Below are positions 1 to 11,020 of a stretch of 64,000 bases of DNA, piece by piece. The first letter of the stretch is position 1; each line of letters starts with the position of its first letter. The notes beneath the pieces are model-generated. The model was not told the DNA's origin, did no database searches, and worked only from the letters and a program-made list of their open reading frames with translations. The DNA is from Isoetes taiwanensis. Its lineage: Eukaryota > Streptophyta > Lycopodiopsida > Isoetales > Isoetaceae. The translations under genes and the position numbers were made by a program. The stretch is from assembly GCA_021234155.1 (NCBI GenBank), contig JAJEKV010000002.1, positions 18,155,592 through 18,219,591 on the forward strand. The letters run 5' to 3'.

Positions 1-440
1 TTCGTGTACTTCGTTCAGTTGTATTATTGCTAGATAGGCTCAGAGGGCCAATCCGATGGCAGCTGAATTTCTATGTTTCCAAATAGCCAGTGATTTTGAG
101 AGTGCCCTTGAAGGATCTTTGCATTGTTGGCTGCAGCAAGGAGGCATCATCTGTGGGAACTTGTTGTAGCGGGGGTCTAACCCATTGCGGAATGGGGCTA
201 ACCGGTGAAGAAGGCGTGGGGGCTCGTTCAGCCTATTACAGCCTAAAGGGTATGCGAGATATGTTAGTGTCAAAGCTGGGCCCTAAGCTGTGGTTTTGAG
301 GCTTTGGTTAAGTAAGAGCCATCTAAAGAAGATGACCTTATTTACTGCTTGAAGCTGTACGTCACGATAATGCATCTGGTATGTCATGTTGACAACTCCA
401 TGTTACGCAAACTTTGAGTTGACTCTTGTCGATGGCATTA
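1..440. other. unassigned sequence
   Basis: No coding, RNA or repeat signal could be supported. The open frames on both strands are short and resemble no family I recognise. It may be the continuation of the LINE relic that follows. Confidence 0.4.
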
Positions 441-449
441 TAGATCTGA

Positions 450-1950
450 GATACTAGCCATATCCCTTACCGCCAAGGAAATCCAATTATGGAGGCGAGA
501 TATCATTACCTGGGATGCGTGACTAAGGAATGAATTTTCTGTTAGTCTACGTATCGGTGGCAGAAGTAGTTAACTCCCATTCTCTCCAAAGTCTCATTAT
601 TCCTTAGGGAGCCTATGGTGTGTAGCCAGCCGAATACCATTCCTTGTATTTGAGAGATTAGCAGAGGGGACCGTGCTTATCATCCTCATTTTACGGATCG
701 ATGCCAAAGAAACCATCATTGGTAGGAGTCCAACTCCTTTCAAAGCATGGAGAGACCAAATTCAAAGTGAGAAGATAGATCTGAAATTTTGGATGTGCGA
801 GGGGTAGGTTTAATCCCAGTAAAAGTGATCCGGGGAGTTGATGAGGAAGAGAAGGGGCCTCTATGGTTGTGGTCCTAACCAATATTTCCTGGTTGAGAGC
901 GGTGATGGATTTTCAGAAGTCGGGGATCTCGATTTATTTTAGCAGCGAGCGAGGCTTGGGAGAATAGAATCTTTACATCCTAATCCACCTTCCTTCTTTG
1001 GCAAGGTCAAATTATCAGGAGACCATTCTTGCTCCACGCAGATGTATTCCCTCATAGCGGTTCCGGTTCTATATGATGCCTTATGACTATGATTCTGGGA
1101 AAAGTAGATGTGGCTGCGGCAATCCGCAGCATTAATTATCCCCTGCAGCCCTGCTAAGGAAAGAGATTTAGAGTACATCTGTATCTTCCTCTTCCATCTG
1201 TTTTACTATTGGTCACAGTGGGTAAATTCATATTGGCTGACGGAGAGCAACCCTAGAAGTTTTGTGGCAGTTGTGTCGATAGCGTGCCATGCAGCTCTCA
1301 TCTGATCAGTTGCATATTATTGAATTGCTCTTATTCTTATTGAGGAGGACACCCGGATGCATTCCCAAAAAGTTGTAGCATATTTAGGAAATTAGGAAGA
1401 CTTGATCCATCGTGCTGCGAAATGTAAATGTGTCATCCCGGCATATTGCATGATGACAAAGTCTATACCTTGTGGAAGTTGGAGGCCCTGGATCTCTTTT
1501 GTAGCCTACCATATTAGTGTATGCAGTAACCATTTACGCAGCAATTAGAATAGATAGGAGCGCGAGGCAATCACATCTAACCCCTCTTTGCATTTCGGGA
1601 ACTTGTGGGGATCCATTACCATATTGCCGAGCAACCAGCATCATTAAGGCTATGCGCACCTGTCTCCTTCGGAGAAGCCAAAGGCTGTGTCATTTGCCAT
1701 GTAGAGGAACTTCCAATTAATTTACATATCATAGGCAGAGCTAAAATCAGCAACTAACATGCGATTCGCGGAGTGAAGGTCCCAATGTAAACCCTCGCAG
1801 ACTATGAGTTATCCAAATGTCCTTTCGGCAGGAAGGCTGATTACTGCTGGATTTGTACCTTTTGGAGAACTCCCTTGATTGTTGCGGAATCTTGTAGGTA
1901 CATATGAAAAGTTTGTAAATTGATATTGGCCTCAATCGAGGAACAACGAG
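450..1950 (-). mobile_element. degenerate LINE ORF2 (reverse transcriptase) relic
   Basis: Read on the minus strand, this stretch holds scattered LINE reverse-transcriptase signatures in different frames. Near 1930 there is RPISIYKL followed by TYKI, which resembles the motif (F/W)RPISL..YKI at the start of the RT core. It is followed by a GFTLGPSLRES stretch like GF..GRSI.D. Near 1000-1160 a single frame reads SLAGLQGIIN, then HIYFSQ, then LPKKEGGLGCKD. This matches the end of the plant LINE RT region (LSLAGRLQ..., THIYY..., LPKKEGGLGI.D). The order is right for minus-strand reading, but the spacing is shorter than normal and there are many stops and frameshifts. The copy is therefore dead, probably with internal deletions. 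No 3' tail or target-site duplication was identified. Confidence 0.5.
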
Positions 1951-2043
1951 GCATCAACTTTGAGTTAGAACTGTCGAGGCGGCGATTTATGGGCTGGATG
2001 TACCTTTAGGGCAGCCGAAGCTCCACGAATAAAGATAGTTAGG

Positions 2044-2715
2044 TCACAGATGAATACCCACTTGGGCTCCCAAAGGTGGCTCGAGCATGCCACCTAGGCT
2101 CCAACATGCCAATTGGCTCAAACATGCCAGTGAATCAACTTTGCCACCTAGGCTCAACATGGCAAGAGGAGAATCAAATATGCCAGGAAATCGACATGCC
2201 CGCGTGGGCTCCAACATGTCACTAGGCTCCAACATGCGAAGCAAACATGCCACCGGGCTCAACATGCCAAGGTGGCTCAGGCATGCCACCTTAGGCTCCA
2301 ACATGTCAGTAATGGTTCAACCATGCCATGTGGGCTCCAACGTACTTACGGTGAAACAAACCATGCCACCTAGGCTCCAGCGTGCCAGGTATCTCAAATA
2401 CGCCACCTAGGCCGAACGCGACAAGGTGGGTAAAACATACCACCTGGGGCTCAACGTACCCGCGGGGCTCCAACGTACCAAGGTGGCCAAACGTACCCGC
2501 GTGGGCTCAACATACCACCTAGGCTCCAAGATGGCAAGGAAGCAAACATGCCACCTAGACTCCAACTGTCAAGGTGGCTCCAGCCATCACCACGTGGGCT
2601 CCAGCGTGCCAAGGTGAAACCAAACATGCCACCTAAAGGCTCAAACATGCCATCTGAACCAACATGCCAAGGTGGCTCAAACTGTCGCCTAGGCTCAACA
2701 TGCCACTATGGTTGC
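2044..2715 (-). repeat. ~19-20 bp satellite array, block 1 (inverted orientation)
   Basis: This is a tandem array of imperfect ~19-20 bp units. On the plus strand they read like CAACATGCCACCTAGGCTC alternating with CAACATGCCAAGGTGGCTC. Read on the minus strand they give the same GAGCC..TGGCATGTT unit seen on the plus strand in blocks 2 and 3. The open frames here (repeated NMPPRLQHA-type words) are translations of the satellite and not genes. Units vary by substitutions and small indels, and some have gained CpG. Confidence 0.9.
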
Positions 2716-3428
2716 CCTGAAGGCATGTTTGGTCGCTGGCATGTTGAATCATTAACATGTTGAGTTTCACGACCATGTTTGAGCCGCCCGGCGCTATTTT
2801 GAACCCTAAGTGGTAGCCTGGGTGGCCTGTTTTAGACCACCTTGGCATGTTGGAGCGAGTGGCATATTAAGATGCGTTATATCGACTGAGCCACGTGTAT
2901 GTTTGAATACTGCTGGCGTATTAAGGCACCTAGGTAACTTATGTGAATCCAGGTGGCGTAGAGCGGTATCTTGACATGTTTGAACCACCTTGGCATGTTG
3001 GGCCCTAGGTGGCGTAATTTGGCTTCTATTGGCATGTTTGAGGCCACTATGGCATCATTGGGCCTAGGTGGCATGTTTGAATACCTTATTGTGTTGGAGC
3101 CTGGGTGTTGGAACTCCGCGTGGCATGTTTGGGCCACCTTAACATATTATTTAGGCCACCTTGGCATGGTAGACCCACGTGGCATATTTGAGCACCTTGG
3201 CATATTGGAACCTAGGGACATGTTGGGCCGCGTGCTTGCGTTTGAGCCATCTTGGCATGTTTGAACCACCTTGGTGTGTTAGACCTAGGTATGGCATGTT
3301 TGGCGTTTGAGCCACCTTGGCATGTTAGACCCCTGGAATTGGCATGTTTGAATACCTTGGTGTGTTGGAGCCTAGGTGGCATGTTGGAGCTCTTGGCATG
3401 TTTAGGCCACCTTAACATGTTTGAGGAC
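2716..3428 (+). repeat. ~19-20 bp satellite array, block 2 (direct orientation)
   Basis: The same unit as in block 1, now in the opposite orientation, with GCCACCTTGGCATGTTGGA alternating with GCCTAGGTGGCATGTTTGA. The switch from one orientation to the other falls at about 2705-2730. Blocks 1 and 2 together form a large imperfect inverted repeat. Units are more diverged near the switch, and the array ends in plain sequence after 3428. Confidence 0.9.
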
Positions 3429-4755
3429 CACGCCGAAGGGACAAGTTACTGCAAGGTCATTTTTTGCATGAAAAAAACCGCGAGACCCTCTACATGGCGA
3501 TGCGGCCACCTCTTAGACCAATTGACTCTGAACATGTTAGACAACATGTTGAAATAATAGAGTTTGGATCTATTAGCTTGGCCATCAGAATGATCCCAAA
3601 CAATTTGCCCTCTCTTGCAAAAGGCGGCTCTTGACTTCTAATTGCCACAGCGGGAGGAGGATGGCTTCCAAACCCCATTCCATTAGTTCCTATTGCTTCA
3701 TGTTTTTCCAATTGCGGCTTCTCAACCATGTCCCAAGTGCAACCCGATAAAACTCGACCCTCATAGCGTAAGCCCTTCAATAACCTAGCAACACCGCGGT
3801 TCACGGGAGAACTATATCCTAGTCGATTTGACCAAAATCTTGCACAATGTCATCCGCGTGGGGGAGGGTGTTGGCCCGGAAGATGGATCTTCTAAAACCT
3901 TTACCGAGGGCCAGTTCTCCCAAAGTCCTCTCGAACCAGCCCGCGGGCCAGACAATTTTACCACTCACGGGCGTGGTGGCTCTTGTAATGGACTCAAAGC
4001 GTTGACATTACCACAGGGCCAAGTTTATGGAAGTGAAGACTACCTCTTTTCAAGAAGCCAAAGTAATCATGTCCTAACATGTTAAGTAGTCGAATTGAAA
4101 GTTTTCAAAGAACGAAATGCGAAAGGCTCTTAGAAAAGGTTAAAATATTTTCTTTGCAAAATGGCAAATTGATCTAAAGGTAATACCATTTCAGATGGCA
4201 TGGCGAATCGAATCTCCATTCAGGAACCTTTGTATCTTGCTTCGAGCGACAAAACATTTGGTTTTCTACCGCGGTCAACCCGGCGGGGCAGCCGTGGTTT
4301 CCCGATAAAGTTCTCGGGCGGATCTTGGATTTTTGAACTTTTGCTTTCGAGTAGGTTACTTGAATGACGGATTCAGCGGTGGGATAGGAAAATAGAGCTC
4401 GAAGGTGAGTGGCATTTGCCCTCGGAGGCTGATAGGAAAGGCGACCTCGACAACCTTTCTAGAGTCCATCTCACGAAGTGCAGCCTCTCTCCTCACGGTG
4501 AAAGAGCTAGCATAAAGTCTGGCCTGGATTCGATTTGGGGAAAGGGTGTCCGGTAGCTTTAAGTTCTTCAAGATCCCTCTGTCTATCCTTGTAAACTCCT
4601 CTACAAAATTTCAAAGGTTATCATATTTCTTGCCAAATTAAGTCATCATATCCATGTCACCATCATCCTAGCCGTATGCCTAAAATTTTGCCAACATCAC
4701 TTGATGAAAAGACCAAATATGGACATCTTTTCATTTTGGCCTGAATCAAAACTTG
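3429..4755. other. unassigned spacer between satellite blocks
   Basis: This is about 1.3 kb of mixed-composition sequence separating satellite blocks 2 and 3. Open frames at 3490-3804 (minus) and 3828-4085 (plus) resemble no family I know and are not supported as genes. Confidence 0.4.
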
Positions 4756-5465
4756 ACCTTGCTTATTTGGCATGCCATGTCACCACTTGGGGTGCCTAGG
4801 TGGCATCGCGAATAGGTAGCATGCGAGCCACAGCAGCGCGTTAGACCTAGATGTACGTTGGAGCTGCGTGGCGTATTGGAGCCACTATGGTATGTTGTTG
4901 GAGCCTAGGTATGTTTGAAAACTACCTTGGTATATTGGAGCTAGGTGGCATGTTTAAAAGCTTCACCTTGGCATGTTTGAAACCTAGGTGGCATGTTGGA
5001 GCGTAACATTCGAAACCACCTTGGCATGTTGGAGCATAGGTGTACGTTAGACCACCTTGGCATGTTTGAGCCACCTTGGCATGTTGGAGCCCTGGGTGGC
5101 ATGTTGGAGAACTTGCATGGCATGTTGAGCCACCTTGGCATGTTTGAGCCTAGGTGGCATGTTGAAACCACCTTGGCATGCGGGGAGGCTAGATGGCATG
5201 TTAGACCACCTTGGCATTTTGAGCCACCTTGGCATGTTGGAGCCTAGGTGGCATGTTGGAAAGACATGGCATGTTGAGCCACCTTGGCATGTTGGGCCCT
5301 AGGTTATCTTTGGAGCCCACCTTGGCGTAGCGAGCCACCTTGGCATGTTGGAGCCTAGGTGGCATGTTTGAGCCACCTTGGCATGTTAGACCTAAGACCA
5401 GGTATGTTGGAGCAGCGTGGTATGTTTGAGCCACCTTGGCATGTTGGGCCAGATGGCATGTTGAA
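4756..5465 (+). repeat. ~19-20 bp satellite array, block 3 (direct orientation)
   Basis: This is a third array of the TGGCATGTT(T/G)GAGCC unit, in the same orientation as block 2. It is best preserved between 4960 and 5460. The alternation of CCACCTTGG and CCTAGGTGG half-units is clear. The open frames on both strands are satellite translations. Confidence 0.9.
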
Positions 5466-5474
5466 GGTATGCTT

Positions 5475-5490
5475 CCTCTCTCTCTCTCTT
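5475..5490 (+). repeat. CT microsatellite
   Basis: A short run of CT dinucleotides directly after satellite block 3. Confidence 0.8.
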
Positions 5491-6100
5491 TGTTGCTTTA
5501 GAGAGAATATGGTTTAAGGACTTTAGAAGTGGCTAATTAGATGGAATTTTAGCAAATTTTCATATCACGATGGATAAAATAGTGTTTTTTGACTAGGAAA
5601 TATATGATCTTTGCTAACTTTGGTCTTTGGCGAGATTGTATGAAGGGAGAAAATGATGTATGAGAGGGTAGTGTTTTGGGTGGAATGATGGTAGTAAGCC
5701 TTGGGAAATAAAGCGAGGATCATGCCTTAAGAAGTAACATCATGGCAAAAGCTTCGAGATCATGCAAAAGTACCCTGTTGTTGTGCTACATGTTAATTTC
5801 GGCGGTCTTCAATTAACTTTGGGTCTTCAACCTTTGACTTCAAGTGTTCAAGATGCTTAGGTGATCCAAAATGTCCTTCAAGAAATGCCTATATAATGCC
5901 AAACTATCTATTTTGGTTCTTCGCATATCAAAACTTCTATAAGTTCGATAGGATGTCTTCGGTACCAAAACAAGCTCACACAACACATGTAGGTCAAATG
6001 CCTGGTGGTATGTCAAACATATATAACTCTTATGCTGCCATTTTGGCGATATTAGCATGAGACGGCTTGAGTCTTGCGCTGAATTATTAGAAAATTTTAA
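5491..6100. other. unassigned AT-rich sequence
   Basis: AT-rich sequence with no recognised gene. The 89-codon minus-strand frame at 5840-6109 has no recognisable motif. A 5' LTR for the retrotransposon downstream would be expected around here or a little further on. No copy of the 3' LTR sequence was seen. Confidence 0.35.
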
Positions 6101-6104
6101 AAAC

Positions 6105-6300
6105 CACACCTCAAGAAAAACACTACCTTAAAAACAACACGAAAAAAACATCCTTCAAAAAACCATCGCTGCTTTGAAAACAACACATCCTTAAAAGTAC
6201 TCCTTTGAAACCACCCATTCTTTAAAAGAAGCTGGTATCCTTAAGAAAAACTACGGTATATCCTTGGAAAACCACCTTATCCATTATAACTTCGTGTAGG
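6105..6300 (+). repeat. imperfect short repeat, CCTTNAAAAACCACC-like
   Basis: An AC-rich low-complexity stretch in which variants of a CCTTgAAAAaCCACc word recur about every 20 bp. The repeat is very imperfect. Confidence 0.5.
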
Positions 6301-6999
6301 TTTTCAAATCTTCAAAAAGACAACGCAGCGTATTTTGTTTTACTATTGTTTGTGCGTGGACCAAATGTTGGGTTAGTGCATAGATGCAATAAAACAAATG
6401 AATCTAACTGTAAGGCTATGGTCAAAATTTGTGTATCGCGGTTAAGGGAACAAGAAACGGTCGAACAAAGCGGGGAGAACTAGCGAGGATGAAGGAGCCG
6501 GGACATGCGACCAGTTGCAAGGAACTGTTCGAAGAATACGACCTCTATCTACGAGGAAGAAATGTAGCAAATGAAATTGGGCTTCAATAGTAAAGCTGCG
6601 CTGGTGGCGCCAGAAGCATTGAGTGAACATAAACAACACCTCTCGAAAGTCGAGGGAAAGATAAGAAGAAGAGGAGTAAAGAAGGAAGTCTCTATACGAG
6701 GATACCTCAGGCTTCGAGCTCGGTCTCGGACTACGAAGTCGAGAAAGAGGCTGAACAGGTCTAAGGCAAGTAGAGGCAGCCGGTGAAAGACACTAAGGCT
6801 TTTAGACTACGAGAAGAAAGTAGACTTCGGCCTTAGGAAATGTATGGAAGGCGAGGAAGCTTAACTGAACAATTCGAGGCGAAGCGAGTCGGGCTTGGAA
6901 GCGAGCGTGGCACCGATAAGAGATGAGTAGTATGGCAATGCCTATAGGATGAAAGAACAAGGACAAAAGGCAGGGTGGCAACAGCCAACTGAAGGGCAG

Positions 7000-7600
7000 C
7001 ATCTGGTGGAAGGTTATACAAGGCCCATGGGTTAAAGCGAGGCGGTACTTGATTCTAAAAGGATTTTACTTCACAAAGCTTTCAAAGCGCCGGCGTACGT
7101 CGAAGAACCACCAAGTCAACATGATCGCGGCGGTTCAGTTACGCTTAAGGCTTCATCCGGTCAAAAATATGCAGAGAATTCATGAGACTAAGGCTTTTAT
7201 ATTGTGCAGTTAGGTAAGCAAGCAGATCAAAACTACATTGAAGGATTGAGCGAGGGAGATCAAAATGCGCTATAAAGGAGCCATAGACCCCAAAGCGTCT
7301 CGAGCGAATCCAAAGGCAATAAATTTGCAAGGAGCGGAATACCTCAAACGGCCAGGCGAGAAGCGGCAATATTACGGGATAAGAGCAGAGCAACATGGAG
7401 TTATAGCCCTAGAGCAGCCAGCCCAAGTCTAGCTAAATCCCCACTTATAAAGTAGCAGCGGAAGCCCGGCGAAGCGAATTATCGCCGAGGACTTAGCCGA
7501 GGGAAGAATTGGCGGGAGCTCTCCAAAAGCGATCAATAGTCCTTCTTACAAGCAATGCCCAGAGAAGAGACAAGAGTGCATGGCGAAGCACTGTGAGGGC
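7000..7600 (+). pseudogene. gag remnant (weak)
   Basis: The expected gag position holds only traces. At 7231-7272 a frame reads NYIEGLSEGDQNAL, which resembles the (K/R)F(V/I)EGL....ALA segment of the retrotransposon gag domain. At 7557-7595 a frame reads CPEKRQECMAKHC, which could be a damaged CCHC zinc knuckle just before protease. No continuous frame links them. The assignment rests mainly on position upstream of protease. Confidence 0.35.
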
Positions 7601-7794
7601 AGCTTCCAGCTAAGGCCGCGGGGCTGGTGGCCGCCCGTCTGTAGTAGCGGCGGCGCTAAGCCAGCGATTGGGTGGATGAGACACTCAGCGGCGATGTGGC
7701 CAGCGACTACTGTCCGAGAGTGGAAGTGTCACATTTTAAACTTGCCGTCCGAACTGGCGGAGAACCCGGTATAAAATTAATTTCCCACGATGGG

Positions 7795-8125
7795 AAGGCT
7801 GGTGATCTTTTTCGCAGAAATACGATGGGCACAAAGTAGCCACAACTTTGCATCCCAAGAATGGTTGATATGTTGAAGTTAAAACCATTGAAGTCAAGCG
7901 GGGCCATGTCTTATAGATGGAGCGGTAGACATCTGGCGGGCGAGAGGATAAAAGCTTGACGCTCCGACTTACCGGGAATTAATATCCAGATGGAAGCGAA
8001 ATGTGTGAAAATGACAAAGTAGACTTGATAGCCAGATGGAGTATCTTGGGCGGCGAGCCATCATAGGTGTGGAAGCGGAAGGTGACCCTCACAGCGCCCG
8101 GCGGCAAAATCGGTGAGATCCGCGG
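7795..8125 (+). pseudogene. Ty3/gypsy aspartic protease remnant
   Basis: Around 7797-7850 a frame reads LVIFFA...AQSSHNFASQE. This aligns with the family's VLFDSGATHSFIS active-site region but has lost the D-S/T-G triad. It continues as MVDMLKLKPLKSSGAMS, matching the conserved segment after the flap. Near 8078-8125 another frame reads RKVTLTAPGGKIGEIRG, which fits the KKVTF..PGG end of the domain before the RT linker. Several frame changes are needed, and the missing catalytic Asp means the enzyme is dead. Confidence 0.55.
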
Positions 8126-8289
8126 GTAAAGTTGCTCATCATGCGGTGTATGTCTAAGCTTGGTACCTCCGTCTATCAAAGAGGCGACAAGTAGCATATG
8201 TCTTCAAGCTTGAGATTGAAGGAGCGAGTCGGAAGGAAAGCAAAGACAAGGTGCTCGACAAGTTGCTAAGCAAATAGCTAAGTTGATGG

Positions 8290-9060
8290 CGGGTTCCACG
8301 ATCTCTTCGGATGAGATCGGCGACTACGGAAGTCCAGATGTGAGATGCTTTTCGAACGGGAACCAACCGGCGAGCAAGGCTCGCGTCTGGTGACAATGCC
8401 GAGGCTGGGCGGGAGCTAAAGCAATTGCGGGAGTTGCTCGACCTAGGCACAGAACTAGACCTAAGCGTCTCACCATTTGGGGCGCATTTCCATAGCGCAT
8501 CAAGAAGAGGGATGAAGCGAGGATGTGCATAGATTACGAACTGGCTGAATAAGCACACCATCAAAGGAATAGAAATCGCAGCGCTCTCGGATCCGGACTG
8601 ACTTGATGGATCAACTCAAAGGGGCAAAGTCTTCTCAAGATTGACCCTAAGGTGAGTTATCGCGAAGTCAGGATAAAGGAAGAAAGGCGATCACAAAAGC
8701 GGCCAGGGGCAGAACCATGGGCATTCGATTTCATTAATGTCATTTGGGTTATCAAATGGCCGCTTAGCGTTCATGAGACTCATGAGCGACATTGAAGAAG
8801 TTCTTGGACGGCACCTTCATGATAGTGTTCGCCGATGGCATCCTCGTGTATAAAAGCAGTCCTTGAAGAGCATGTACAACACGTAAGGAGGGTGCTTTCG
8901 AGAAATTGAGAAGGCACGGTTATGTAAGTTGTCGAAGTGCCGCCATATGAGAGAGAAGATGGAATACGGGTCGTAATTTCCAGCGAAGATCTCCGGATCG
9001 CAGATTGGCGGTGATTCAATGGCTAAGCAGAAAAAGAGCGTCCGCGAGGTCGAGTTTTCT
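8290..9060 (+). pseudogene. Ty3/gypsy reverse transcriptase remnant
   Basis: RT landmarks occur in the correct order. There is SPFGA near 8470-8490, IKKRDEARMCIDYE near 8500-8545 (family: VKKKDGS.RMCIDYR) and DQLKGAK at 8608-8629. MSFGLSNGRLAFMRLMS lies at 8737-8788 (family: MPFGLTNAPA.FM.LM), and VFADGILVYKSS at 8824-8862. The last is the catalytic motif, normally F(I/V)DDILVYS. Here the second Asp is Gly, which should abolish polymerisation. Stops and frameshifts separate the motifs. The SKCEF-like block follows near 8930. Confidence 0.85.
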
Positions 9061-9099
9061 TAGCCTAGCGTTACTCTGGAAGTTTGAAAAACTTCACAA

Positions 9100-9590
9100 A
9101 ATGCTGACCCTGCTTGAGACTTGATGGTGAGGAAAAGGTGAAAATTGGGGCGGTCATTGAAACCAGAAAGCCAGCGAGGTTTAGTTGTTGAAGGAAGCTT
9201 TAACAACATACGGTCGCGCGACTGCCGGACCGAGACAAGTTAAGTGGCAGCGGGCCTTAAAATGCAAAGATGACGCAGGGAGTGCGGTGCTCGAAATGCG
9301 AGGAAGAAGCGGATATGCTATACGATTCGGGGAAAGATGAGCGGGCTTGCCGAAACCGTTACCGGCGCGCGACCAGAATTGCTTGCGGTTATCGGGGCAT
9401 TGAATTTGGAGGCACTACCTCTTGGGAAAGGAAGTTCGGTTGGATATGGATCATGAGCCTCAATATGTATTCACGCAACCACCTTAACACAGAGGCAGCG
9501 AAGGTGGATGGAGTTCCTCCGCCGTCTACAAGGCGGGCTTCAGTAAGCGTAGCGGATGCACTTTCAAGGCATCCGTACGACAACTAGGGG
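9100..9590 (+). pseudogene. Ty3/gypsy RNase H remnant
   Basis: At about 9418-9485 one frame reads LGKEVRLDMDHEPQYVFTQ. This corresponds to the LLG..F.V.TDH.SL.Y.FTQ segment of retrotransposon RNase H. The domain ends with VADALSRHP at about 9549-9575, the hallmark VADALSR end of Ty3/gypsy RNase H. These two anchors are in different frames. The earlier half of the domain is poorly preserved. Confidence 0.8.
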
Positions 9591-9899
9591 AAGTGCATTG
9601 CAATGCAATTTCGGCTGAAGCGCTCTCGGCGATTTGGGAAAGAAGATTGAAGAAACCTTGCCTTATGAGATGTGGACTTCAAGGAAGTATGGAGCAGCAG
9701 AAGCTTGTGCAGGAAACGGAAACGAATAAAGGAGAGGGAAACCTTCAAAATTTTAAGAAGGAAGGTAATCTTCTACATCAAAAGACGAGCTGGCGTGCAC
9801 GAATCATCGAGGGGTGAGAAGTTGATCCTCGGCATACGGCGGCTAATGGTACGCAGGATTCATGAAGACATATTTCGAAGTCGCGCTGGCGGCTATTGA

Positions 9900-10620
9900 T
9901 AGCGGGAATGAAGAAGCGAAATGCTTAAGCCACATCAAGGAATGTCGACTATGTCGGTGAATGGCGATCGACTTGGTCTGAGGGCGGTGGAACCATTAGC
10001 CCGGTGCCAAGCGTAGGAGTGGGGTCGTCGGCATGGACTTCATAGCAGGGCTTCCAAGGATAGTAAGATGGTGGTGACAAAGTGAGTTGTGAAGATGGCC
10101 CATTTTGTATAGGGACCATGGACCGCGACTATGAACCTTGTGAGCTCTTACCAAAAGAAATCTTAGTCGCGAGAATCGTCTACATTGAGATCGAAGTTCA
10201 TGGTGCTTTTGGCAAAGTCCTCTTTACCTTGATTGAGGCCAGAAATATCCCATGAACCGCGACCTATCATCCTCAGGCCGGATGGGCAATGAAGCGGATA
10301 TGAGAATCTTGGAAGATATGCTCGAAGAAACTATGTATGGAAAGCAAGGGTATGTGGAAAGAGTTTATTCACTTAGTGGGTTCGATATAATAGCGCCAGC
10401 GGGAATCATCAAATGTCGTTCATGATCAATTCGGCTATCGGCCTTCTAACTCTTCTTGCCAATAATAGTGTCAAAGTAGAATTTTTGCAGCAAATGCTAG
10501 AAGCTGACATCGTGGCTCGTGGAAGGATTAGGGATATCTTCCTTCGTAGGGTGAAGGCAAAAAGAGCATCGTAGACAAACATCCGGCCGGTCGAGTTTAG
10601 GTTAGGAGATGTGTCCAAGA
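9900..10620 (+). pseudogene. Ty3/gypsy integrase remnant
   Basis: The integrase core is recognised by VVGMDFIAGLPR at about 10026-10061 (family: .MDFI.GLP), a KMAHFV segment near 10095, and TYHPQAG at about 10262-10282 (family: TAYHPQTDGQTER). After these come ILEDMLEE and a KG.W..... segment near 10310-10365. The MDF aspartate is kept, but the reading frame shifts repeatedly. An HHCC zinc-binding region, expected at 9600-9950, could not be made out with confidence. Confidence 0.8.
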
Positions 10621-11020
10621 TCAAAGTGGAAGCGGTGAGCTCATCGGAAATTGTAAAGAAGCACTTGCTCCAAGGTGGGCTGGACCCTTGAGAGGTAATC
10701 CAAAGAGTAGGTAACCAATCCTACAAGTTAGACTTGCAGCACACTTAAAGATCCTGAAGTCTTCCGTGAGTTTGCTGAAAAAGCACACTCCCCAACCCGA
10801 GATGAAGTCTTGGACACTCCAACATTGTTGGGAATGATAGAAGATGATTGAAATAGTTCGAGGAACTGATTCTTACGATAAAGCATTCAAAGAAAACAAA
10901 GGAGATCGGAGTTTCTCCAATGTTGAGTCAAGTGGAAACACTTGCGGTGGAAAACTAGCGACATGGATACTTAGAGGGATCTAATAAAGCGGTACCCGCG
11001 GTTATGGAACAATGGGGCCC
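10620..11020 (+). pseudogene. integrase C-terminus with chromodomain-like trace
   Basis: Frames just before and through this stretch read VEFRLGDVSKIKV, then QRVGNQSYKLDL. This is the GD.V.L.....ERVG..AY.L.L segment that ends Ty3/gypsy integrases. Further on, LATW and KRYPRLW near 10955-11005 resemble the EATWE...... YP.LF end of a chromodomain. The chromodomain call is weak because only these short anchors match. If right, it places the element among chromodomain-bearing Ty3/gypsy lineages. Confidence 0.45.

Noticed and set aside
2087-2410. 107-codon open frame in the satellite
   Set aside because: It is a translation of the ~19-20 bp satellite (repeating NMPPRL-like words), not a gene.
4941-5434. 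Long minus-strand frames with repeated MPRWLKHAK-type words
   Set aside because: Satellite translation; similar frames occur on the other strand.
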